Assembly (NCBI GenBank): GCA_012959525.1
Contig: DUDB01000042.1
Coordinates: 41,597 to 105,596, forward strand
Reading direction: 5' to 3'
DNA: 64,000 nucleotides
Source: Planctomycetota bacterium
Lineage (GTDB): Bacteria > Planctomycetota > UBA1135 > GCA-002686595
The position numbers were made by a program, and so were the translations under genes. The notes under the pieces are model-generated. The model did not search any database, had not been told where the DNA came from, and saw nothing but the letters and a program-made list of their open reading frames with translations. Of the stretch, positions 47,284 through 56,188 are shown piece after piece (the stretch's first letter is position 1; each line of letters opens with the position of its first letter).

Positions 47284-50200
47284 GTTCCCACGACGAGGAG
47301 AATTTCCACGACTACCTGGGCGCCATGTTCCTGCGCGACGTGGGCATGGACGCTGGTACCCCGCCGCCCATGACGGACGAGGGGTTTGTGCGTGCGGCCG
47401 TTGAGCTCGACCTGGTCGATCCGACGCTGGCCGAGCGCGTTCTCAAGGACTGTGGCGAGGGCCAGGCCAACCGCGTTTGGAAGGTCCTGGAGGACGAGGG
47501 TGTACTGGACGTCAGTGACGTCTTGCGCGTGTTTCGCCACCAGGGTGACGTGGAGGCCCTGGGTGGTAGGAGCGTCGGGCGCTATCTGCTCATTGAGGTC
47601 ATCGGAGAGGGGGCTTGGGGCAGGGTCTATCGGGCCATCCATCAGGATCTTCTCAAGCACGTGGCCCTGAAGGTCCTGCCCGAGACACCTGCCACGACGC
47701 GAGCACGCATCGAGCGTTTTCACCGTGAAGCCTCTACGGCCGCGCGCCTGGGCCACAAGCACATTGTTGGAGTACACGACGTCGGAGTGGAAGGGCACAT
47801 CCACTTCATCGCCATGGACCTCGTGGAGGGTCAGAACCTGGATGTCTGGGCCGAAGGCAAGGACCCCGTCCAGCGCTTGGAGGTCATGGCCAAGGTGGCC
47901 CGAGCCATTGGCTACGCCCACCAGCACGGTGTTCTGCATCGGGATCTGAAGCCCGCGAACATTCTCGTGGGCGCGGACGGTGAACCGACAGTCGTGGACT
48001 TCGGCCTGGCACGCGCCATAGAGGACGAACGCATCACCGTCGAGGGGGCTCTACTGGGCACGCCGATGTACATGGCTCCGGAGCAGGAGCGCGGCGAGAT
48101 GGACGCGGTCGACGCTCGCGCCGACGTCTTTGCGTTGGGAGTCATTCTAGCGGAGTTGATGGAGGAGTCCGGCGGCACGGATGGCGTCGAATCCAGCCAG
48201 GCCATGCGCCTGGTCATCCAGCGCTGCACCCAGGCCGAGGCGATCTGGCGCTACCCTCAAGGAGACGCCCTGGCGGAGGACCTAGAGCGCATCCTGGCAG
48301 GGGAGAGCGTGGCTTTCGGGGGTCCGGGGATTCTGGCCCGCATGGCCTTTGGTGTGCGCCAGCGTCCGGGACGCGCGATCAGCTTGTTCGTAGGGCTGGC
48401 GTTGATGAGCTTGGCGCTGTGGTGGGGTTTTGAAATCGGCGAACGCAACCGGCGCCTGCAGCACGCTACCAGCATTCAGGGTGCCTACCATCAATTGCAG
48501 GCCAGCTTGGAACCCCTGCTCCTGGAAGCAGAAACTCTGCGCTACACAGATCTGGAGCTCGATGACCGGTCATCCCTGCTGACGAGCGCGGACTCGTTGA
48601 TCGCCCAAGCCGGCGATACGAGCGGTGTGGGTGAAGCCTACCGCTGTTGGATCGGTTGGCTTGTGGGAGAGGCTGGCGTCGAAGATCGGCTGGCCGAGGC
48701 CCGACGGAGCTACCCGGACAATCCCTTTCCCCACCTCGTCCAGTCCTGGGTGCACCTGCGTCGCTACACGGAATTGGCGGAGTGGCCGGGCGCGGACCAG
48801 GGGATCACCATGGAGCGGGTTCGTACCCCGGTCCAACTCCTTCAACCCAGGGAGATCGAGGCCATGCGCCTCGAACTGGACGCTGTAGGGGGAGCCTTGC
48901 AGGAGGCTCGGCGCGCTCGTGTGTGGGAGCAGGTGGGCGGATTGAAATGGGTAGAGGATCTGTGCGCGGGCTTCGAGGCCTACGCTCGGGGGGATTACTC
49001 AGAGGCAGCGCGGCTGATCAGTACCGTGAGCGCCCACGCCGACCTACCCGTCGAGGCCAACCTTGTACTGGCGTTTTCGCACTGCCAGGAGAATGACGTC
49101 GAGAGTGCCTTCGCGGCCTTGCGGCACCTGCTCGCCAAGCGTCCGCAGCACGTGGTTGCACTGCGGGCCTTGGCAACCTGTCACCGCGAGCGCGCTCAAC
49201 GCGCGATTCGCCTGGGTGAGGATGGCCGTCAAGACGTACTGGATGCGATGGAGATTACGCGTGGGCTCAGTGATGACCCTGAGCACGATCCGAGCCTGGC
49301 CATGCTTGCGCTTCACCTGTATTTCGCCGAGATGATGTTGGGGGAGGATGGCTCCGCGACCTTGGATCGCGCCTGGCTGGCCAATGCCGCGGCCCTTGAG
49401 GCCGCCCCGGATGACTACCGTCTGCTGGCGAACCGGGCCCAGATGCGCCTCCAGCTCATCAAGGCGGGTGACGATCGGTATGGGGACGTGCATGCCGCCT
49501 TGGAAGACTTGGAGAGCGCGCGGGAGATTCACGGCGACGACTACACCATCGACGTGATGGTGATCGGGGCACGCATCATGGCTCTGAAGGCTGCCAGGGG
49601 CGGCCCGGAAGGAGAGGAGTCCGATGCCTCCCTGGAGCTGGCACGCTTGATCGATCGGATGCTCGAGAACTGGGGGCCCGACGGCCAGCTCTACTACTAT
49701 CGCGCCAGTCTGGCCATGTTGCGTATCTCCGCTCTGGGTAGTTCGGGGGAAGCCACGTTGCCCCTCTACCAGAGCGCGCTGGAAGACTGCCGGGCAGCCT
49801 TGGCGCGGGATGCGGAATTCCAGGATGCGCGCTTCATGTCCTTGTGGCTCTCTTTCTTCCTTCCACCTGAGCTGGCGCTGCCGGACGAAGAGGTCCTGGC
49901 CCTCGAGTCGGACCTACGGGAGCGGGCCTACGGCAAGCCTCTGGATGCGAACTGGGAACACTACTTGGCCGGTGGGTTCGAGCGTGAGGCCCGCTCCCGT
50001 GCTGGAGAGGCCATCGCCCTGGACTACGCCATGGCAAGCGCGCGGGCGCACGATCAACTGGTGGGGCATTTCCCCCTCGATCCCCGCCGCCGTCTCGCCG
50101 CGGGCCGCAGTCACTTGAGGGTGGCCGGCCACGATCCGGAGGGGATGCGGTTACACCTGGGGCAGGCGCAGGAGTACCTCGACACGGCGAGCCAGCAGGA

Positions 50201-50789
50201 CCCCGATCATCCCCAGGCCTGGCGCTGGCTCGCTCTGTGTTTCTCCGTGATGGCTGACACCGGTGGGGGGCCTGCGCACTCGGTTGCGGCTTGTGAGCGG
50301 CTTGCCGGGGAGTGCATCGATAGGGCGCTGCAGGCCGGAGATGATTCGATGGCCATGTCGGTCGTCTTCAAGCGGTGCGAGATCAAGTCCGGGTCGGCTC
50401 CCCCCTTCGGCGACCCGGCCGAGCGCTTGGACGGGGATATTGAGTTGCGGGAGACCCTCGCGCTCATGCGGGCGGGTGCCACTCGCTCCCTGCTGGATGC
50501 GGATCTTGGCGCTGATGGCCATCGAGTTGCCCTGGAACTGGTGGAGTGGCTGCAGGGCATCGAGGGCCCTGGTGCTGTTTCGGCGCGCCTCGTTGCACTC
50601 GGGTTGCATCGCCTTGGCGAGGGAGAGGCTGCCCTCGCGGCTTGTTCCGCCCTGGCCGAGAACGATTTCGTGACCCTGGTGCTGCGCTCCAGGTGGGCCC
50701 CCGAGACCCTCTCGGAGGAGGACGCCATGCGCCTCAAGGAGGCGTCCGAGGAGCAGTTGGGGGTGATTGCTGGAGCCGTCAGGGAGTAG
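47280..50789 (+). CDS. Large Ser/Thr protein kinase with TM segment and TPR-like C-terminus
   Basis: A 1169-residue kinase. After a 95-residue N-terminal helical domain, the Hanks-type kinase (about 98-355) has the glycine loop IGEGAWGRVYRA, Lys in HVALKVLP, HRDLKPANI (about 221), DFGLARAIE and MAPEQERGEMDAVDARADV. A membrane helix (about 363-392, AISLFVGLALMSLALWW) is followed by nearly 780 residues of helical TPR-like repeats, probably outside the membrane. It would sense a partner via the repeats and act with the sigma factor encoded just upstream, whose gene it overlaps. The ligand is unknown. Confidence 0.92.
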   Translation: MSSHDEENFHDYLGAMFLRDVGMDAGTPPPMTDEGFVRAAVELDLVDPTLAERVLKDCGEGQANRVWKVLEDEGVLDVSDVLRVFRHQGDVEALGGRSVGRYLLIEVIGEGAWGRVYRAIHQDLLKHVALKVLPETPATTRARIERFHREASTAARLGHKHIVGVHDVGVEGHIHFIAMDLVEGQNLDVWAEGKDPVQRLEVMAKVARAIGYAHQHGVLHRDLKPANILVGADGEPTVVDFGLARAIEDERITVEGALLGTPMYMAPEQERGEMDAVDARADVFALGVILAELMEESGGTDGVESSQAMRLVIQRCTQAEAIWRYPQGDALAEDLERILAGESVAFGGPGILARMAFGVRQRPGRAISLFVGLALMSLALWWGFEIGERNRRLQHATSIQGAYHQLQASLEPLLLEAETLRYTDLELDDRSSLLTSADSLIAQAGDTSGVGEAYRCWIGWLVGEAGVEDRLAEARRSYPDNPFPHLVQSWVHLRRYTELAEWPGADQGITMERVRTPVQLLQPREIEAMRLELDAVGGALQEARRARVWEQVGGLKWVEDLCAGFEAYARGDYSEAARLISTVSAHADLPVEANLVLAFSHCQENDVESAFAALRHLLAKRPQHVVALRALATCHRERAQRAIRLGEDGRQDVLDAMEITRGLSDDPEHDPSLAMLALHLYFAEMMLGEDGSATLDRAWLANAAALEAAPDDYRLLANRAQMRLQLIKAGDDRYGDVHAALEDLESAREIHGDDYTIDVMVIGARIMALKAARGGPEGEESDASLELARLIDRMLENWGPDGQLYYYRASLAMLRISALGSSGEATLPLYQSALEDCRAALARDAEFQDARFMSLWLSFFLPPELALPDEEVLALESDLRERAYGKPLDANWEHYLAGGFEREARSRAGEAIALDYAMASARAHDQLVGHFPLDPRRRLAAGRSHLRVAGHDPEGMRLHLGQAQEYLDTASQQDPDHPQAWRWLALCFSVMADTGGGPAHSVAACERLAGECIDRALQAGDDSMAMSVVFKRCEIKSGSAPPFGDPAERLDGDIELRETLALMRAGATRSLLDADLGADGHRVALELVEWLQGIEGPGAVSARLVALGLHRLGEGEAALAACSALAENDFVTLVLRSRWAPETLSEEDAMRLKEASEEQLGVIAGAVRE

Positions 50790-50949
50790 CCCGGGGCGAT
50801 CTTCGTCGACGGTTCCTTACGGAGGGCTTGGAGCAGGCCGATAAATTCGCGAAACATCAAGAACGATTGGAGCGCTCGGTTCTCTGGAAGTGACCGCGCG
50901 ATTTGCCAGCACGCGGCTTGTCCGTGATTCTCCAACCTTGAACTGTCCC

Positions 50950-51507
50950 ATGAAGAACTCCATCTCGATCCTTGCCTGTGCCTCCCTCATTGGTGTCATG
51001 GCCATTCTCCTTCCCTCCAACTCCGCAGAGGGTGCCCCGCCAACCTCCTCCCCAGGCCTCTGGCCGCCCTGCGCGGCGGATATGGTGAACGTGGACAGTT
51101 CCGCGGTTGCATCGATGGGCAAAGTCCCGTTCGACTCCAATGGCCGGCACGTCATGCTGACCGTTCCGAGTGACAGGTTCCTGGTGGTCACCAATTTCGA
51201 GGCCTACGGCTTTTGGCAGGGGCCCAACAATGAGCAGTTCATCAGCAAATTCGATCTGGTTGAGAACACACCAATGCAGAACGCCATGGTCAAGCACTCC
51301 TTCTGTGGTACGGGTGGCGACTTGGAGTTCCATGATCCCTTCCAGGACACCCAGATCGGACGATGGTCCTTCCAACCCGGGCCGTTCCGCTCATCGGGGC
51401 TGGGCTTGGTTTTTCAGCCCGGCAGTGAGGTCATCCTGGCGAACCGGGATACCAAGCGGCCCTACCTCTGCGAGTACAACCTGGTGGGTTACTGGCTGGA
51501 CGGCTGA
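50950..51507 (+). CDS. Small secreted protein of unknown function
   Basis: A 185-residue protein with a signal peptide (SISILACASLIGVMAILLPSNSAEGA). The rest is beta-rich with several Cys residues (CGTGGDLEFHDPF, YLCEYNLVGYWLDG) and the VFQPGSEVIL segment seen in other short planctomycete secreted proteins. No catalytic motif. The ATG at 50950 gives the proper leader; codons above it are not convincing. It lies 160 bases after the kinase gene. Confidence 0.7.
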   Translation: MKNSISILACASLIGVMAILLPSNSAEGAPPTSSPGLWPPCAADMVNVDSSAVASMGKVPFDSNGRHVMLTVPSDRFLVVTNFEAYGFWQGPNNEQFISKFDLVENTPMQNAMVKHSFCGTGGDLEFHDPFQDTQIGRWSFQPGPFRSSGLGLVFQPGSEVILANRDTKRPYLCEYNLVGYWLDG

Positions 51508-51560
51508 GGTCTGCTCACGGACGGGTCGTCAGGTCCTTCCTACGGTGATCCGCAGCGGCA

Positions 51561-51591
51561 CGCCCGATGGGGGGGACACCCCCCTCGGGCG
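51561..51591 (+). terminator. Strong hairpin after the small secreted protein gene
   Basis: CGCCCGA (51561-51567) pairs with TCGGGCG (51585-51591), with an inner G7/C6 stem and the loop ACA, giving about 13 bp. It probably ends transcription of the preceding gene; there is no T-run. Confidence 0.5.
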
Positions 51592-51620
51592 CCTTGTATG
51601 CCGAGCCCGTCGGCCTGGAG

Positions 51621-51650
51621 GGCTCTCAGTCCCCCCCCCCCCTGAGGGCC
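51621..51650. other. Hairpin with a C12 tract in its loop
   Basis: GGCTCTCAG (51621-51629) pairs with CTGAGGGCC (51642-51650), nine pairs including one G-U, around a loop that is one T and a run of C; the run is 12 C in total. It sits beside the previous hairpin in a 265-base gap. The tract could vary in length. Confidence 0.45.
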
Positions 51651-51772
51651 ACTGCATGCGCCCTGCGACTTCGATTTCAAATAAATACGAAGAGGGTCCA
51701 GAAGCCGCGCGGCATTCAGGTCTTGGGGTGACAGAAGCCAATCGGCTCATCACCCAGCCCTAGGAGGCTCCC

Positions 51773-52720
51773 ATGCTGTCTTCATTACGATTCGCCCCGA
51801 TTTCCTGTCTCTGCGTCCTCTCCTTGTCCCTGAGCCTCCCTGCGGGTGCCCAGGACTGCGCGCTCAAAGCGCCCAACCTCGTGGCCCAGCCCGGCGACGT
51901 AGTCAGCGTTCCCATCCTGTTCGACAACAGCGGGGGCCCCGTCCAAGGCTGGTCATTCGGGGTTCGAGCTCCCAGCCCTCTGACGATCGTCGCGGCCTAC
52001 AACGGATCCACCACAGCGGCCTTCAATGGTGGAGCCGGGCCGGACTTCGGATCTCTCAACGTGTACCCGGGTCTGGGCGTCACTGCGGGGGTGGTGATCG
52101 ACTTCCAGGGGATGGAGACCCTGTCTGGCGGCAGTGACTTCGAGCTGCACGTGATTGACGTTCAGATTCCCTCCAATGCCACCCCTGGAACGAGCTACCC
52201 CCTGCAGTTCGTGGCCAACATCGGCAGTCCCCCTGTTGCCATCGTCATCGTGCGCAATGGTCAGAGCGACTGGGCCAACTTGCAGCATGGGACCATCACG
52301 GTTGGAGGAACCAACTACTGCGGACCCGCCGTGTCGAACTCAAGTGGCCTGCCTGCAAGCATCTCCGCTCAGGGGGTGTTCTACGCGGGAGGCAATCCAC
52401 TGACCTTGACCGCCAGTCAATTGCCCCTCAATCAGTTCGGTTACTTCCTCGTCAGCCAGACCCAGGGCTTCATTCCGGGACCCGGTGGTAGTCAGGGCAA
52501 TCTCTGCCTGGGTGGCAAGATCGGGCGCTTCTCCAGCCAGGTGCAGTACAGCGGATCCTCGGGTTCATTCTCGATCGCCGTCAACACACTTGCACTGCCG
52601 CTCTCTCCCCCCGTGGCGGCCATGCCCGGAGAAACGTGGCACTTCACCACGTGGTTCCGGGACAAGAACCCGACCCCGACCTCCAATTTCTCGGACGCGG
52701 TCTCGGTCTACTTCCATTGA
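51773..52720 (+). CDS. Secreted protein: cohesin-like domain plus planctomycete C-terminal domain
   Basis: A 315-residue exported protein: a signal peptide (CLCVLSLSLSLPAGAQ), then a beta-sandwich region (about 30-175) that reads like a cohesin-type fold (VAQPGDVVSVPILFDN, GWSFGVRAPSP, DVQIPSNATPGTSYPL). The last 130 residues (from about 185, NYCGPAVSNSSGLPASISA to FSDAVSVYF) resemble a C-terminal module found in many surface proteins of deep-branching planctomycetes; Cys, Gly and aromatic positions are regular. It may attach to a surface partner. No dockerin-like gene is in the window. The function is unknown. Confidence 0.75.
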   Translation: MLSSLRFAPISCLCVLSLSLSLPAGAQDCALKAPNLVAQPGDVVSVPILFDNSGGPVQGWSFGVRAPSPLTIVAAYNGSTTAAFNGGAGPDFGSLNVYPGLGVTAGVVIDFQGMETLSGGSDFELHVIDVQIPSNATPGTSYPLQFVANIGSPPVAIVIVRNGQSDWANLQHGTITVGGTNYCGPAVSNSSGLPASISAQGVFYAGGNPLTLTASQLPLNQFGYFLVSQTQGFIPGPGGSQGNLCLGGKIGRFSSQVQYSGSSGSFSIAVNTLALPLSPPVAAMPGETWHFTTWFRDKNPTPTSNFSDAVSVYFH

Positions 52721-52765
52721 TCAGAAGCCGAAAACAACGGATCGAGTCTCATCAAGGCGACAATC

Positions 52766-53146
52766 ATGAATTCAATAAGAACCCCAAGCAATGAAACACA
52801 CGCGCCCCAATTCACTTCAATCGCCCTCATGGGCGCCTGGTGCCAATCCCCGCGACAGTTTGATGTGGAGGTTGAGGCATTGAAAGGGGAGAGGGCTCGC
52901 AGCGAGTGTGCCCAGGCCGAGCTGCGCGAGGCTTGGACGGCTCATCAGGCGGGTGTTGCGAGAGCGAAATCCGGTGCCCCTGCCGATACGCCCCGGCGGA
53001 AGGGAACGGCTGCCGGCTTGACCGGAGAGCTGGACCTACTGTGCACCTCGCTGCGCGACCGGATCCAGATTCTCCAGCGTGCGATGCGCGGGAGTGTGGG
53101 ATGGGCCTCTCTCCATCACCGGGATGATCCCATGACGGATGCCTAG
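52766..53146 (+). CDS. Small protein of unknown function
   Basis: A 126-residue open frame that begins 45 bases after the previous stop and ends 2 bases before the convergent transporter gene. It has no signal peptide; a charged, coiled-coil-prone middle (EVEALKGERARSECAQAELREAW) and an Arg-rich end. No homologue could be recognised. It fills the only space between two clear genes, which supports it, but it could be non-coding. Confidence 0.45.
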   Translation: MNSIRTPSNETHAPQFTSIALMGAWCQSPRQFDVEVEALKGERARSECAQAELREAWTAHQAGVARAKSGAPADTPRRKGTAAGLTGELDLLCTSLRDRIQILQRAMRGSVGWASLHHRDDPMTDA

Positions 53147-53148
53147 GC

Positions 53149-54933
53149 CTAGAAGGGCCAGAATACGGGGATCAGCCAGGCTGCGACGGTCAGTGTGATC
53201 AGGGCTAGGGGCGCACCGGCTCGAATGTAGTCCCGGTAGCGGTAGCCGCCGGGCCCCATCACCATGGCGTTGGCCTGGTGGGCGACCGGGGACAAGAACG
53301 CCAAGCTTGAGCCCGTGACAACCGCCATCAGGAATGGGCGCTCCGCCACGTTCAGAGCGGCCGCCAATTCCAGGGCCACGTTGGTCATCAGTACGGCGGT
53401 GGTCACGTGGTTGAGGACTTGGGTCAGGAGCGTCGTGCAGACCAACAAGATGATCAGAACAGCATGTGCGCTCAGGCCGTTTTCACCCAACCCAATGATC
53501 CAAGCAGCCAGGCTGTCGGAGAGTTTCCACTTATCGAAGGCCGTTCCCAGGGCGAGCATGCCCCCGATCAGGACCAGCACCTGCCAATCGATCACGCGAT
53601 AGAGGTTCTCGGCTCGTACTGCGCGCACGGCCAGCAGGCCGCCGACCCCGCAGAGGGCTAGAATCGCCAGGCTGACGGAGGTAAATGTCGCCGCCGCCAA
53701 GACAGCGAGGAGTATGGCGATACAGGCGTTTCCGCGCCTGCTGTCCGTGCCCCGGTCGACCTCGTCCACGATCAGTAGGCCACGGCCCCTCCGGGCGCGC
53801 TGCAGGTCACGGTCGTGGCCCTGCACGAGGAGTGTGTCACCGACTTCAAGAGCCGTTTCTCGAATGCTCTGCAATTGAACCTCGCCATGCTTGGAGATGG
53901 CGATAACGTTCAGCCCCGTGCGCGAACGGAACTCCGAGGTGATTAGCGTGCGGCCCACAAAGGGAGAGCCGGCCGCAATGACTGCTTCAACGAGGCTCAC
54001 GTCGTCGGAATACAGGCGCGTCGTGCCCATTTCCACCGAAGGGCGTGCCTTCATGGGCATCTCCTTGGAGAGTCGCACGATGTCTTCTGGCGCTCCTTGC
54101 AGGATCAGCGTGTCGTCGGCGCGGATCCGGTTATAGGGCCCGGGGGCCAGCACCGTCTTCTCACCCGTGGCCCGAACGATGCCCAGCACCGTGACCTGGG
54201 TGCGCTCGAATATCTCGGCGTCGGCGACGTTGCGATTGATGAGATCGCTGGACGGCTCCACCAGAATCTCACTGACGAACTTGGGGACCTGGTAGCGTTC
54301 GGTCAGGCTCAGGTCGACCTTTGCGCGCGGAAGCAGGTACCGCCCGGGACCCAGGAAGTAGAGAGTGCCCACGCCGGCCAGGATGAGACCCAGGTGGCTG
54401 AACTCGAACATGCTGAATGGTCTATGTCCGAGCTCCTTGAGCACACCGTTGATGGCCACGTTGTTGGAGGTTCCCAGGACCGTCACCAGGCCGCCCAGGA
54501 GGCTGGCGAAAGCCAGCGGCATCAGCAGTCGGCCAATGGGGATGCGGCGTGACTGGGCCAGACTGCTGCAGACGGGAATCAGCGTCGCCACCACTCCTGT
54601 GTTGGACAGAACGGATGAGAGCAAGGCGGCCACAATGGTCAACCGCAGGATGAGCCCAAGCTCCGTAGAGCCCGTGAGGAACCGCGCCCCGATCCGGCCT
54701 GCGACACCACTGCGATTGAAGGCGTGACCGAAAATGTACATGGCCCCGATCAGGATGACGGCTTCGGAGGAGAAGCCTTCGAGGGCTTGGTCCGCGTCCA
54801 GACAGCCGGTCAAGGTCAGCGCCAGGACGACGCCCACGGCGATTAGGTCGTAGCGCAGGCTATCGGTGACGAAAAGCACCATGCTGACCCCCAGGATCAG
54901 CAGCACCATGTGGGGTTCGGCTATGGGAAACAT
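53149..54933 (-). CDS. SLC13-type anion transporter with two TrkA-C (RCK-C) domains
   Basis: A 594-residue membrane protein of the ArsB/NhaD-SLC13 superfamily. Five or so membrane helices with the SNTGVVATLIPVCSSL and LGTSNNVAIN transport hairpin come first; a soluble insert (about 210-385) holds two TrkA-C domains (YQVPKFVSEILVEP ... DTLILQGAPED; FVGRTLITSEFRSRTG ... DTLLVQGHDRDL) which often bind nucleotides or regulate flux; then a second bundle with HVTTAVLMTNVALE. Similar proteins take up sulfate, dicarboxylates or phosphate. Substrate is not fixed by sequence. It is divergent from mcsB. Confidence 0.87.
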   Translation of the reverse strand: MFPIAEPHMVLLILGVSMVLFVTDSLRYDLIAVGVVLALTLTGCLDADQALEGFSSEAVILIGAMYIFGHAFNRSGVAGRIGARFLTGSTELGLILRLTIVAALLSSVLSNTGVVATLIPVCSSLAQSRRIPIGRLLMPLAFASLLGGLVTVLGTSNNVAINGVLKELGHRPFSMFEFSHLGLILAGVGTLYFLGPGRYLLPRAKVDLSLTERYQVPKFVSEILVEPSSDLINRNVADAEIFERTQVTVLGIVRATGEKTVLAPGPYNRIRADDTLILQGAPEDIVRLSKEMPMKARPSVEMGTTRLYSDDVSLVEAVIAAGSPFVGRTLITSEFRSRTGLNVIAISKHGEVQLQSIRETALEVGDTLLVQGHDRDLQRARRGRGLLIVDEVDRGTDSRRGNACIAILLAVLAAATFTSVSLAILALCGVGGLLAVRAVRAENLYRVIDWQVLVLIGGMLALGTAFDKWKLSDSLAAWIIGLGENGLSAHAVLIILLVCTTLLTQVLNHVTTAVLMTNVALELAAALNVAERPFLMAVVTGSSLAFLSPVAHQANAMVMGPGGYRYRDYIRAGAPLALITLTVAAWLIPVFWPF

Positions 54934-55035
54934 GCACCCCGAACATGGCAGCAGTCTTCATCCCACGCAAGAAGTGGGCTATAAACGGTGCGTACTGTTC
55001 ACTTCCGGGCGGTCCCTCGTCTCCTCAGCAACTCC

Positions 55036-56151
55036 ATGGCCTACTCTCCCCTTGACCCCAAGACCCTTGTGCGCAAGGCGGGGGAGTGGCTCCGAACCGA
55101 GGGGCCGGATGCAGATGTGGTCGTTTCCTGCCGTGTGCGCCTGGCTCGCAATCTGGCGGGCGAGCCGTTTGTGGCCCGCCTGGCCCCCGAGCGTGCCATC
55201 CAGATAGCCTCTCGACTGAAGGAGGTTCTTGTTGAGGCGCGCATTGATGGGGACACGTCTTGGGTTTCCATGCTTGAGGCCAGCCCCGTCGTGCGGTTGC
55301 TTCTGTGCGAGCGCAACCTCATCAGTCGCGATCTGATGCCAGAGGAATCCGAAGGCAGCGATTCGGGTGCGGACGCTGCGGGGCGCGCAGTGGCCTTTGG
55401 GGAAAGTGAGTCCAGTTCAGTCATGGTGAACGAGGAGGACCACGTGCGCCTGCAGGCTATGGCTGCCGGGATGGATCTCGACCTGGCTCTTCAGCGGGCG
55501 CGCATTCTCGATCGCTTCATGGAGGAGCGCGTCGCCTTTGCACACACTCCAGACCTTGGTTATCTGACCGGCTGCCCAACCAATGTGGGGACGGGGATGC
55601 GAGCTTCAGTCATGTTGCACCTGCCCGGCCTGGGCCTTGTTCGCAGCGAACTGGAGAAGGTCTTCAACGCGGCGCAACGAACCAGCCTCGTGGTGCGCGG
55701 CATGGCGGGCGAGGGTAGCCGCGCGGCGGGGGACTTCTACCAGATCAGCAACCAGATCACTTTGGGCCGAAGCGAGTCCCAACTCATCGGAGACCTGATG
55801 GCCTTGCTCCCCAAGATTATTGAGTTCGAACGCAGGATTCGCTTGGAGCTCAAGGAACACCTGGGCGTTCCCCTCAGTGACCGCATCCACAAATCGCAGA
55901 CCGTGTTGCGTTCAGCGCGCTCCATTCCCACTGCAGATGCTCTCGCACATCTCTCCAACCTGCGCCTGGGGCTGCACCTGGGCATGTTGGATGGACCGGG
56001 AGTGCGGGATCTCAACGAGCTGGGCCTCCAGGTCCAGCGCGGCCACGTACAGGCCCTTGTGGCCGCCGATCCTGAAGATGGGCTCCTGAACGTGTCGGAG
56101 CGCGACCAGGCTCGCGCTGCGATTCTGCGCGCGCGGCTGGCCATGACCTGA
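55036..56151 (+). CDS. mcsB: Protein-arginine kinase McsB-like
   Basis: A 371-residue phosphagen-kinase-fold protein of the McsB type, which in Bacillus marks proteins for ClpCP by phosphorylating arginine. Motifs present: VVSCRVRLARNL (about 29-40), the VNEEDHVRLQAM loop (131-142), LTGCPTNVGTGMRASVMLHLPGL and GDFYQISNQITLG. The partner mcsA is not adjacent and no clpC or ctsR is in the window. A longer in-frame start at 54988 is unlikely; the ATG at 55036 matches the family. It is divergent from the SLC13 transporter. Confidence 0.9.
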   Translation: MAYSPLDPKTLVRKAGEWLRTEGPDADVVVSCRVRLARNLAGEPFVARLAPERAIQIASRLKEVLVEARIDGDTSWVSMLEASPVVRLLLCERNLISRDLMPEESEGSDSGADAAGRAVAFGESESSSVMVNEEDHVRLQAMAAGMDLDLALQRARILDRFMEERVAFAHTPDLGYLTGCPTNVGTGMRASVMLHLPGLGLVRSELEKVFNAAQRTSLVVRGMAGEGSRAAGDFYQISNQITLGRSESQLIGDLMALLPKIIEFERRIRLELKEHLGVPLSDRIHKSQTVLRSARSIPTADALAHLSNLRLGLHLGMLDGPGVRDLNELGLQVQRGHVQALVAADPEDGLLNVSERDQARAAILRARLAMT

Positions 56152-56188
56152 GGGTGTGTGGGGGCGAGGAGCCGCCCCGCTTGCGTGC

